Source: Piper betle
Lineage: Eukaryota > Streptophyta > Magnoliopsida > Piperales > Piperaceae
Reading direction: 5' to 3'
DNA length: 64,000 nucleotides
Assembly (NCBI GenBank): GCA_033002965.1
Contig: JAURVB010000195.1
Location: 24,859 to 88,858 of the forward strand
Made by a program: the position numbers and the translations under genes. Below, piece after piece: positions 11,593 to 22,630 of the stretch (positions are counted from its first letter, which is position 1; each line of letters opens with the position of its first letter). The notes under the pieces are model-generated. The model was not told the origin of the DNA, made no database searches, and saw nothing but the letters and a program-made list of their open reading frames with translations.

Positions 11593-14500
11593 TGTAAAAC
11601 CCAGTTTCGGGTTAGGGTTTTACCCGCTTGTAGTTTTGCCTAGTTCAGGCTAGTTTCGAGTCAGTTTGAGCGAGCTCAAGGTAGACTAATTTTCATATCA
11701 TGAGTATGGGGCCCAAATGGCTATATGAGTATGTTATGGGGGGTGGCTGAGTATGCTTGACATGTAGATGATAGCTTGAGATAGGCTATAGATGAGTGTG
11801 AGTAATCAGTGTATGCATGAGGTATACGTATGATTTTTATAGGTTAGCCAGGGTTGTAGGCCTAGATTTAGGTCATTGCAGCGTTTAGTATCCGTTTGAG
11901 ATTTTCAAGGTATCTCCCTTGCATGCATCATAGAGATTTTGGATCACCGGGTTGTGCCCTTGTGGGCCTAGCTTGATTGAGTCATCGGTTTTCACCCAAT
12001 TGACTTGATAATTCGTAGCTTATTTAGCCTTCTTGTCTCGATTCTTACATGTAGAGTCATTTTTAGGACTCGAGACAGATTTGACTTGAGATGGTCTCAA
12101 TCCGAGCTTTCTGTTCATATACATATTACATATATCCATATATGGCCGTACTAGGCCACGAGTTGTCATAGAGATTTTGGATCACCGGGTTGTGCCCTTG
12201 TGGGCCTAGCTTGATTGAGTCATCAGTTTTCACCCAATTGACTTGATAATTCGTAGCTTATTTAGCCTTCTTGTCTCGATTCTTGCATGTAGAGTCATTT
12301 TTAGGACTCGAGACAGATTTGACTTTAGATGGTCTCAATCCGAGCTTTCTGTTCATATACATATTACATATATCCATATATGGCCCTACTAGACCACAAG
12401 TTGTCGGGCGTTCAGATCATGCGACATGGCAAGATCCGAGCCATCCACGTTAGCCCTAGCTTCACCATGATATTTTTCAAAGATTTTCCACGATTTTTAG
12501 AGTTTACACCCCTAGCACTGTCAACACTTCGGCTCGCTGCTGATGAGTCTCCTACCACCAGACCGGCACCCCCAGGATCGCCTCGCGATAGGCTTTCATG
12601 ACCACCGGTGCTGCCACAGTCGCCATTGGCAACAGAGTTTTGTAACTGGTTTCAGTCATTGCCACCATCCTTTCAGGCCATTTTGCGGTGCCGACAAGCC
12701 ACCTTCAGCCGGTTTGACCAACTAGATAGATTACCTTCATCGAGTTCTTTTTTTGAGACCACCCATGACTACCGTCATGGTCGCGATCGCCACTAGTGAC
12801 GTCACCGCACCTGTGGTGATTCTGCCCCTTTTTCAGGTCATTTTTCGGCCAGCCAACGGCCAGGCTCCACCAATTGCCACTACTATCGTCTTCCTCATCA
12901 TCAGGGCTGTCGATCCCCACAGGCGGTGACTCTAGCCACACCACTGCCGGTGTTTTTCGGTGATGGGTATCTCCCACTTTGTCGGACACGTATAACTGTG
13001 TGAGCGTCGACTTGCTTGTGTTTGCGTCTGCCAGCCTGAGTCCTGTTCACATGTTCGTGTCCACCTGCTTGCCTATGTTCATGTCCATGTCTAGTAGTCC
13101 AGAACAGCCCAGCCAACCTAGCCCACCAGTGTATCTGACCCAGATTGAGTTAACTCGGCCGACCCGATTTAGTTTAGTGAATTAACCCGGTTCAGCTTAT
13201 TTTCGATCGTTTTTAGTAATTCGAGAACCCTACATTAGTTTAGAAGAAGATTCACATTATTTAGCATGTTTTGATGTTATAATTTTATTTATTTATTTAT
13301 TTATTCATAATCGTTTATTCTTTTCATTTAGATTTTTGTCATATATGATGAGTGCGTATGTGATGATTTATTATTATTATTATTATTGATATATTTACTT
13401 ATTAATATCAATCTAATTAATGTTTATTAAATTGTATATATTTATTTATTTATCTATTTATTTGTTGCATGTATGTTATTATTTATTGGTATTTAATTGT
13501 GTATTTGGATTTGTGATTTTTACATGTGTTTAGCCATGCATTTATATATCATATGCTATTATTATTTTATGATTAGATTATTGATTATTTTTGTGTGTTT
13601 ATTATTTATCTATTTATTGATGAGTGTATTTATTTATTTATTTATTATTATTTATTTTCTTTATTATGTCTCGAATTTAAGTGCTGTATGTTTAGTTGGA
13701 GGCTTATTTAGCGGTCTTCTTTATTAGGAATACTGATGATGTGAGCACATATCACGAGCATGTTTTACTTAGTAGTGGGCTTCGATGTAGGTTTCAAAGT
13801 CCAAGCTCGCCGTAGAGGATATGTCACGCTTGGAGCTTGGACTACAGGTTCATTAGGACTCTTTTCAGTTTTTATCGTCATATTCTATTGCTGATTTGAT
13901 TTCCAGATCACAAGACGTGTTAAGTGGTTGTTTTATCGGATCCAATTTTACACAGGCCATTTAGATATATTTTACTTCCGTGATTAATAACCCTTGAGGA
14001 TGCGGCCCATCAAGTCTGATTTCAAAAACATGATCCACCGCAAGTTGCTTTCGGGCCTGTTATATAAATCCCTTCCTAGATCTATATATGATTTTCTTGT
14101 GTTTTCGGTGAGATGTGAAATAGGGGAAAATAGACTACCATGTCTTGAGATAGGGCGCATGTTAGTCAAGCAAGCTCTGGATTTAGTGAGCGTTCGTTCC
14201 ATTCCCAAGGGATCCTGACAACTCCACCTTTGAGTTCCTCAAACCCAGAGAAGTGTGGAGGTTTACAGGTACTGCAATGCAGCGCATGTCTAGACTTATA
14301 GTTTCAAAGGGTATTGAAGGCGCATTCTTGAGAGTACTCGGCCTCTGTATTGAGGGCCATGAGTGATATGAAGGATGTAGGGAGCTGAAAGAAAAGAAAG
14401 TGATGTTCCCCTGCAAGGGATAGTTTTTAAAGTTAATGAAGCATGAGATGAGATAGAAATGGAACGCTGTCACACGAAGTTGACTGCTCCTAATTAACGT

Positions 14501-14908
14501 GCTTATGAGAGATTCTACGAAGGAGTATATAAATATTTTTACTTAATAGAGGGCCAACTCTCTTGTGCCAGTTTAACTATTAGTTATTTTTGGACCAGTA
14601 ACACTCGTTACTGACATTTTTCTTATTATATATGTAGGTTTCGCAATTCTGAGTTGGCTTTGGTAGGAGGACATATAAACTCTATACAAAATTGAGCTCA
14701 ACGCAATTATTTTCGTTTACACTTTTACTTATATTTGATGTGTTTTTGACGTGTATTTAGTGATGTCTTCCATTCTCTTGACACCAAGCAGCTTACTTCA
14801 ATTTATATTATTCATCAAGTCCTATAGATTACCTGCTTTAGACCTGACTCGACTCGATCACAACATTTTCGATTCAGTTTGTAGGTGAATTGAAATCGGG
14901 GTGTTACA
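11593..14908 (+). mobile_element. solo LTR, Gypsy, 3.32 kb, family B, perfect 5-bp TSD
   Basis: It begins TGTAAAACCCAG and ends GGGGTGTTACA. The flanks are GAGAA on both sides (11,588-11,592 and 14,909-14,913), a perfect target duplication, so this is a solo LTR rather than a fragment. It contains a 238-bp tandem duplication (separate entry), a GC-rich central part (12,400-13,190) and an ATT/TTTA-rich part (13,260-13,660). It shares with the other LTRs here a block around GGATCC...GGCCATTTAG (13,934-14,005). Open frames such as 12,543-12,989 lie in the GC-rich part and have no domain. Confidence 0.88.
11929..12404. repeat. 238-bp tandem duplication inside the solo LTR
   Basis: Two nearly identical head-to-tail copies, 11,929-12,166 and 12,167-12,404, both beginning CATAGAGATTTTGGATCACC. 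The matching part of the related LTR at 45.4-45.7 kb is single copy, so the duplication arose in this copy. Confidence 0.9.
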
Positions 14909-14913
14909 GAGAA

Positions 14914-15390
14914 AATAAATGAAAAAAGAAAAAAAAATAGTCCAGCAACCATGCTTCTCACATACATTCATTTAGTAAGAAAGAAAATAAAATTTATATA
15001 ACATATATCATTCTCATTCTCACTCATTTTCTTACATATTTTATGGAAAATAGTTGTAAAGGAGTTACTTCAAAATGGGAAAACAGTTTTCCTTATCTTT
15101 CATTTTCTTGCAAACCTAACAAGTAAATAGTTACAAACTTACTTTTTCTTTCTCTAAATCCATACTAAATTATATAATAAAATCATTCACCTAAGTTATA
15201 CCATCAAACTACAAATATTACAGATTAATAATAATGGAAATTACTCAACTATAGGAAATAGTGATTAAAAATACAACAAACCATAAAACAAGGTAGTTAA
15301 TGAAGGACATAGAAAAAATCAAAGGACATGCAATAGAACACACACACAAATAAACAAGGTTCAAAAAAGCAAATCCTCTAAGACCCAATT
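14914..15390. other. AT-rich spacer, no feature seen
   Basis: Lies between the GAGAA duplication and the start of the next LTR-like sequence. Nothing is recognised. Confidence 0.4.
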
Positions 15391-18300
15391 TGTAAAACCA
15401 GCCCAATCAACCACATGTTTTACACCTGACTTTCTTGATTTTGTATTTGGCTCGATCCGAGTAACATGTAATCTATCCAGTTCGATTGGTCTGGTACTAA
15501 TGGGATCTTTTGTGTGGTGTTGTGGGCTTAGCCATTAGACGTGTTTGTAGTTGTGTTGTTCCAGTTGATCTAAATTACCAAGCAGGTACGCTTGTTTTTT
15601 AGTTGTTTAGCGTAGCCTAAGGTTGTGTGTCGCGATAGAGTCGTGTTACATACATTTGGGCACACCTCCTAGCCCTAGTCGTGACATAAAAGCCGTCCCA
15701 TGTCTTTCCCTTCATTTTCCCGTTACTTTCCCCCTCTTTCCCTATTTTATTTCCGCATTTTTTACCTATTCGTAGCAAAGGCGGCCCGGTGGTGCCTCTG
15801 TGCAGGCAAATGTGGGTGAGTGCACCTTGGCGTAGCACAAAGGTGCCCCTAGGGTGCCTTTTTGCTGGCGTCGTGGGGGAAGGTTGCTGCCCCTTTTTCT
15901 CCCCTCTCTCGCCCTTCTGGGCCCTTGCCGTTGCCACCTTTCTTTTGCAGTTCGCCGCCCTTCTCCCTCGTTTCTTTTCGTTTTTCCATGATCATGATTT
16001 TTTGCATGCTGAATCCCTAATTAGACATGTAGATAGCTAGATCTGCATCTCATTATCTAGGTCAATTAGTTTTATTAATTTGGGTGTTATTTTGTTAATA
16101 AAATATAATAAATATTTGTGTCGAAGTGAAAACATAAAAATTTACTAGCTAATCTACCTAATAATGGTTGAAACTATAAAAAGTTTAAAGTTTTGCAATT
16201 TTTGAACCACGTGCAAGCTACCTCATTTTGTGTTCCAAATTAGCAAATTAACTAAATAATTAAAATAATGATAATTTAACTCGCACTTGATTATAAAATT
16301 GATTTTGATCTGAAATTTAAGCTAAATAACAATTTACATAATTATCTAATTAACTGAACATTGTTAGAGAATTTAAATAAGAAAATAAGCTTTAATGAAT
16401 AGATACAAGTGTGGGTTGAGTTGATATCTCAAGCGACTCTGTCAGAGCTTGCTGGATTTTTACGATCCAATATCTTTCAACTTTTACTATTCCGAAGTTG
16501 GTACGATAGAAATATCACCATGGTTTATTCTAAATCAGTCAACCAACAATTAAAGTTACTTTTCATAATTTTACATAGATCTCATTCTTGATTAGCGTGT
16601 CTGACACTTCATGATAAATTGCATTAGTTCTCTGAGCATTTTGATATCTAAAGTTAGAATTTAAGTACATGGGTTAAATCCCAAATTGTATTTCATAAAA
16701 TAGCAATTTTTGAAATCCTTATTTGATATAACAGAATCTCATGCAATTTTCGGCATGCTAAGCATGTAAACATGATTGATGTGATGTGTGGTGTGTTTAA
16801 TTTTTTGTCCTGCATGTTATGTCATTTGTCATATCTAAGATTATTTCCATATCATTGCACACATGCATCATACAAGGTTTGAATAGTCGTGAGATCCCTC
16901 AACTTAGTCTCACATGTAATACCTACTAAGGTAAGATCCTGTTTATATGTGGGAATACACTATAGATCTTTAACTTGGTTAACAACTTTTGAAGGGATGA
17001 CTTAGGCTCATTATATTACACTTTGGGCCAGGTTGTTACAAATTGTATCAGAGCCTCCTGGTTATGTGTTAGATCGTGGGTTGGACTAGGGATGTTGGCT
17101 AAGCTGCTAGTCACTGGCCAAAAGAAGGTTGTGAGTTGGGGTTAGGAACGAACCAAGTGTAGGAATTTTGGGAATGAAATTTTTAAGTTGGGTGGATTAT
17201 GAGACCCCTCAACTTAATCCCACATCTAATACCTACTGGGGTAAGATCATGCTTATAAATGGGAATGAACTATAGATCTTTAACTTGGTTAACTATTTTT
17301 GAAGAGATGACTTAGGTCCATTATGTTGCATTTTGGTCGGGTTGTTACAGTAGTAGTTTGCATTGTTTAGCTGTGCAGAGTCGAGCTTACCACGGTAGAA
17401 CGAGGACCTTTTCTCAAATTTGTTAGGTCTCTCTTTTGCTTAATATATTGCTTGGCTCACATATTTTGTTTTCATACCACAGGATGTGGTTAGTGGCGTT
17501 TGATTGGATCCCACTAATTACAAGCTATCTTTTTTATTTTTTGGATTAATAAAACTTCATGGATGAGATCCTTTGATGAGTTTTCAAAAATGAACCAATT
17601 CAAAATTCATACTTTAGTGTTATTTGAATTATATCTGCCTGGGCCTTATACGTATTTTATGTGCTATGATTTTTGGTGCACACATGAAGGATGGGAATGT
17701 GATGTGAACTGAGGGGTCCGGTCTGTACCCACCTTTGTTGCTAGGCTAGTGGTTAATTGTGTGATTATGATTATCAGTACAGTACCTTCTAGGAATGTGT
17801 TCTAGTATTTCAGCATGCGTGAGTTCTTCGTCAAGTATATCTGGATAATGTCATGTCTCGAATGTGATTAGTTAGACCCTATTAGTGATGGGTATGTTGA
17901 TGTCGACAAGATTCTAGCTCAAGCATAGTATAAGCACATTATCGTTGATTATTTTGGTTCGTGTGCATGATTACTCTGTGATTATGATTAGGCCCTATTG
18001 GTCGTATTGTGTTTAGTTTGTGTGTGTGTGTAGACAAGTTTTTGTTTCATTTTCGTTATTCCGTGGACAACGAGTTATCCATTTACTAGTTTGTTGTTTC
18101 CTTTATTAGTTATTTAGAATCCAGTGACACTTGTTGTTGACACGTTTTCTTAATTTTACATAGATACATTGTCGTGACATTGGCTGCCCTATGTGCACAG
18201 CTTACAAGGAGGCTTGGAGGATGTTGGGTCGAGCTTTGCATTATTTTGTGTTGCAGTGTGTTGTCTATATTTCTGTGTATATCTCCCCCTCCTTATTTTA

Positions 18301-18400
18301 CGGAGATGTTATTGGATGTTATGTTGATGTGAATTGTGGGGTCTTGGGTCATTTTTGAAATGACAAGCCAACTTCTGTGATTGTATTGTTTATCCCCTAG
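15391..18400 (+). mobile_element. partial Gypsy LTR, interrupted by a TRIM
   Basis: A TGTAAAACC start is present at 15,391. The block with GGATCC at 17,499-17,575 matches the other Gypsy LTRs (9.1, 13.9, 48.8 and 50.4 kb), and the later text (18,060-18,190, GTTATTTAGAATCCAGTGACAC) resembles the 3' part of the LTRs at 14.58 kb and 49.45 kb. I could not find the right terminus or a target duplication. A GC-rich segment at 15,600-16,030 has open frames in both directions without any recognised domain. The TRIM at 16,890-17,349 is nested in it. Confidence 0.5.
16890..17349 (+). mobile_element. second TRIM, complete, different family
   Basis: Two 150-bp direct repeats, 16,890-17,040 and 17,200-17,349, begin TGAGAYCCCTCAACTTA and end GGTTGTTACA; they are about 85% identical by eye. 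Directly after the first is a primer-binding site (TGTATCAGAGCC, 17,044-17,055, one change from the iMet site). The interior is only 159 bp, and a purine-rich tract (AAGTTGGGTGGAT) precedes the second repeat. There is no coding sequence. A clean target duplication is not visible (AGTCG against GTAGT). Confidence 0.85.
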
Positions 18401-18511
18401 TACTATGGGCAACTTTTTTAAATTTTACAGACATAATACTCTAGGCACACCAAACCCATTTTGTAAAGGAATTCTCCAATCCCTAGAATCTCAGAACTGA
18501 AGGTTAAATAA

Positions 18512-19069
18512 GTCTCAAATATGCTAAACCATATTATTTGCGCAACTACTCGAAACAAAGAAGGATTATGAGTTAGAGCAGCTTCTGGGCTTTGTTTTGC
18601 CGAAGGACCAATGTGAAGACCAAATAAATCAACAACCTGAACAATGTAAAATTTGGTTGTAAATACTCTATGATGTGATGTGAATGAGGCATACCACATC
18701 TGAAATGTTTCTACTAAATGTGTATGTATTTGGAAATGAGAATTGTGGAATGTTCTACTCTTGATTTTATAATTTTTGAAATTGTACAATCTCAGATACA
18801 CTAAACCATGTTATTTATGTAGCTACTCGAAACAGAGAAGAATCATAGGTTAGAGGATCTTTTGGGCTTTATATTGCTAAAAGACTTATGTGAAGACCAG
18901 GCAAACCAACAACCTGAAAAATGTAAAATTGGGTTATAAATACTCTATGATGTTTTGTGGATGAGGTGTAACAACTCTTAAATGTTGCGGTTAAAATGCT
19001 TATGTGATTGGAAATGAGAATTGTGGAATATTCTACTCTTGATTTTATAATTTTTGAAATTATATAGTT
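18512..19069. repeat. tandem duplication, two ~278-bp units
   Basis: The units at 18,512-18,788 and 18,789-19,069 share long stretches such as ACTAAACCATRTTATTT, CAACAACCTGAA and AATGAGAATTGTGGAAT in the same order. An open minus-strand frame in the first copy (18,418-18,801) is not kept in the second, so it is not a gene. Confidence 0.8.
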
Positions 19070-19897
19070 TGTAAAATTTTTTCCAACGTCCTAATTATAG
19101 GGGAGTCTTTGCTACATATTTTCTAGAAATCTTGCTCGAGAAAAAATAAGAGAAATTCTTATTAGAAAAAAAATACAATCTCCCCAATCCTTGACCCTAC
19201 TCATGAGAAAAAAAAAGAGATTCATCATCTGAGAGTCTCTTAAAGGGTTATCACAACATAGCCTCAAAGAGAAATACAAACACAACTTACATGCACAACC
19301 ACACAAGCTGTGATTGTTCTACTCTATTCCTATCCCTTTACTATTCATGTATCTGAGACACACCTCATTACCTCCCACATGCACCTTCAAGTCAACTCTG
19401 TCTTCCAACTAAAGGCTGTAAATGGCTCAAGTGGGTTCAATCAATAACATTTACCATAATTATTTACAATTTTAAAATCAAGTTATAAGGTTTTACCACA
19501 ACTGAGCTTTTATCATTTGGCCATCAGTTAAGCCATTTCTAATATGGTTACATTTTCACCATTTTATATATTATCTAGGCAAGATGTTGAGTCATGCATG
19601 ACTTGAAATACAGATAAATTCTATTTATGTGTTACTCTCATTGAATAATGAGATAAATTATAATAATTTAATATCTTAAAAACAATTTCTAATTTACTTT
19701 AGACATAAATTTTAATTGAATGAGATGATAAATTATAATAATTTTATTTTTTTATTTGGATTTTAATCTAGAATCCATGTGAGAAGAAATGGTAAGGCTT
19801 TGGCCAACCCTGCAATTTTTTTTAAAAAAACACGAGATAAAAAAGCGCGGTCTCCGCAAGTACATAGTTGATTCCATATTTACACACTGTTACTCAC
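19070..19897. other. no gene seen; expected 3' exons of the ORP gene are absent
   Basis: This is where the remaining exons of the ORP gene should lie on the minus strand (after the SEK exon end). None was found; the DNA is AT-rich with a T-rich stretch near 19,820-19,850. The gene appears cut off here. Confidence 0.5.
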
Positions 19898-21649
19898 CTT
19901 CTCAGAGAAGAAGCGAATTCCTTCATCAGGGTAATCAGCTTCATACGTTTCTCCCAATAAAGGATTGAATGGCTTGCAGTGGCGTGCCTTCCGAGGAAGC
20001 ATATCCAGAAGCCACAAAGGCTGCCACATTGAGCATTCTCACAAGACTGTTTCCCTACAGCATCCACAAAGATGTGACTTAAAGATTACGAAGTTGGACT
20101 GATTTAAAACTGCTAAAAAAGGAAACCTCTTAAAAAACAGAATGTGAACACAAAATAAAAAACAAAGGAATTGAAATACATAAATTCATGTGAAAAATAA
20201 TGACAAAATTGTACCATAATAATATATCTACCACATAAAAAATGTCAGATAAGAAGCTCACTAAGCATTAAGAATAGATAATGGAAGCATTGGTTTAGGA
20301 AGTGTTAATGCCACACTACATATCTTAATTGGTAATAAGACTTGAATAGCACATAGGTAGTCTGCACTTTCATTCTCCTACCCACATATATAAGACATAT
20401 TCTGATTAACATGCATAAAGTTATCAAAGTGTATCTTAACTTCACCATCTTTCGATATTCATATGCCTGATCCAAAAGATGCGAATACTCCATGTCCTCA
20501 AAACATTTTTGAAGCCACGAAATTGTCTCATTGAAGAAAACTGGAAAACAGATCCTCGTGAGATCTTTGCCAACATTGTCCTTGATCATAGACCAAAGGC
20601 TAACACCTTTCTCTTTCTGAACAGGATCAGGAAGTCTTTTTCGTCTTTCAATTACTGGATATCTAGAGTTATTTTCTCCAATCCCAACTATCATGTTTTC
20701 AGCATTATTCCAGAGATTCTTACACTCAAAATCCGTGGAGAAAGAACTTATGAAGAGACCAGAACCAAGATTGTAATCACCAAAATATTCTACTGTATCA
20801 AAAAATGAACAACCTTCTTCATCCGAGAAATCCTCAAACTCTTGTTTTTCGTTCTCACCAGATGACTCTGTTCCACTGCAATCTGAAAGTGCAACATTAA
20901 ACATCATATTCAAAGAGGGAAAGATATTTTCGGCTACCACCCAAGCAGTCAGTAACAAAGGTCAAACTCACTACATTCTCAAAGTAAGCAATCTACAAAA
21001 AATAATAGCAGAGGTACCACTGCAATGGACCATCCTGAATGTCAGAGGCCTCAACAACACTCGTATCCTGCATTAAGAAATGAAATCAACTCATAACAGA
21101 AAGAAATGCATCCCATGGAAGCCAAATAGGGCCTAGATAGGATAAGCCTAATTATGTAAATGCACACAAAAGCTTCATACATTTCATTCCAATTGATATA
21201 AAAGATAAATTGTTTAAGTTGCTTATTTTCTGTGAAGTATTTGCTTATACCCCATATATAATCTGTGTTAACATATTTCTGAGAGTTACCTCCAACTGCC
21301 TCAACGTGTCTACCAAGTTCAATCTTTCTTCGTAAAGGAGCTTTAGCTGTCCTTTCAACTCTGAAAATTCTGACAGCATGATCTTCTCACAGTCCTTGAT
21401 AATGTCCTCACGAAGGCCTTCTTCAAACAGACGCTCTCTAAGCTTTCTCGTTGATATGGAAACACCATTTCTGATAAGAGACACACTATCACTAAGTGGC
21501 CTCCAAGAAGATTCGCTTCTTGCAGCAATCAAAGCTTCAATCCTAGTTGCTCGATCTTCCTGTTATTTAGCACGTAGATGAAGCGTTTTTGTGCCAGTAA
21601 AGATGTAAAACCGCCTATCATCAGATCTGCTCTCAGGAAAAGATGATAT
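19898..21649 (-). pseudogene. oxysterol-binding-protein-related (ORP1-like) gene fragment, broken
   Basis: Four exons read on the minus strand, each with splice sites. Exon 1 (21,649-21,290) holds the end of a PH domain (SDDRRFYIFTGTKTLHLRAK) and then the ORP helical region (KLRERLFEEGL, DTLRQLE). Exon 2 is 21,067-21,018. Exon 3 (20,875-20,446) starts at [10 protein letters not shown], contains an acidic stretch followed by SFFDTVE, and opens the lipid-binding domain ([34 protein letters not shown]). Exon 4 (20,054-19,898) continues with [13 protein letters not shown], then [20 protein letters not shown] to FFSEK. ORPs move sterols and phospholipids between ER and other membranes. Defects: an in-frame TAA in the PH domain just after HLRAK; one extra base in exon 4 after SSEG; no 5' PH exons; and no 3' half of the lipid-binding domain. 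Phases fit across all junctions, so it was once a real gene. A retroelement lies in its upstream side. Confidence 0.9.
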
Positions 21650-22358
21650 CTAGATCAACAAATGAAAGCAAGTTTCCCGTCAGTAAACGGTTGATAACAT
21701 AGGAAGTGTAAGACAGTAGCAGGTGCTGATAATATGCAAAGTATATTGGAAACAACAGCTACAAACTGCACAATTTTTCCTTAATTTTCTCAAAATGTTC
21801 ATTCAAAATTACACAAGATTATTTACTATGTCAAAAAAAATAAGGCATACTGCGAGCGATTGCAGTTTATGCATGTAAGTCTTGAGAAGTACATCAACAT
21901 AATTAACAAAATCATTCATAAAATTATGGCTCTTTATGTACTTACGTAAACTTGTGTTTTATGGAAATATTTATCAATATTCCTATCCAATACAAATTAT
22001 GGGGCAAAAATTCTTAATTATAATGACCCTAACACATGTCACATATAATTTCACCTTTTTCAACCAGGGAAAACACACATAAGCTAAGTACACTGTCAAT
22101 GCGCATGCCAAATAAGATTTACATTGCAAGGAGCTCCTAGCAAGAAATTAAGGGAAAGAAGATCACACGCAGCTCCAAATTATGGAACACAAAAGGGTAA
22201 AAAAAAAAAAAAAGGAAAGCAAAGGAACCCAATACTTTCAACTCTTAACATCTTATTCAAATATCTGAGTAATAAACAGTGAACAAGGAATAAAAAATGC
22301 GTGACCCAGAAAATCAGAAAACACTTTCCAGCTGATTACTCATGAAACAGCCTCAATT
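21650..22358. other. presumed ORP intron, no exon seen
   Basis: AT-rich sequence upstream of the first recognisable ORP exon. No part of the N-terminal PH domain was found here. It ends at the Copia LTR. Confidence 0.4.
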
Positions 22359-22630
22359 TGACAACAAAACATAATCAGACATAAATGATCATTAAAGGGA
22401 TAAAAAAACACACAAACACACCCGGTAAGAAAGTGAAAATAAATAAACACTCCTTACCAAGAGATTTTTCTATTCACATATAAATAGAGTGCATGACAAG
22501 AAATTAGTTACAAAAATTATAGGAGGAAAATCTGTTTAATATAGTTACAATCTGTTAGGATAAAGACGAGGATGAGGTCTATAGAAATTAGTTAGGAGGA
22601 AAATCTATATAATATATTTACAACTTATCA
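22359..22630 (-). mobile_element. Copia 3' LTR (272 bp)
   Basis: Read on the minus strand it begins TGATAAG and ends TTGTTGTCA, a short inverted match. It follows a run of G (CCCCCCC on the plus strand, 22,631-22,637), which is the polypurine tract after the Copia coding region. A TATA-like stretch (CTATTTATA) is inside. The plus-strand left flank is CAATT. No matching 5' LTR exists in the window. Confidence 0.75.

Noticed and set aside
12543..13185. Several overlapping frames rich in Pro, Ser and His
   Set aside because: They lie in the GC-rich centre of a solo LTR with a perfect target duplication; all frames are open by composition.
15617..16040. Open frames of 83-106 aa on both strands
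   Set aside because: GC-rich part of an LTR-like sequence without any domain or splice context.
18418..18801. 127-aa minus-strand frame
   Set aside because: It covers one unit of a tandem duplication and is not preserved in the second unit.
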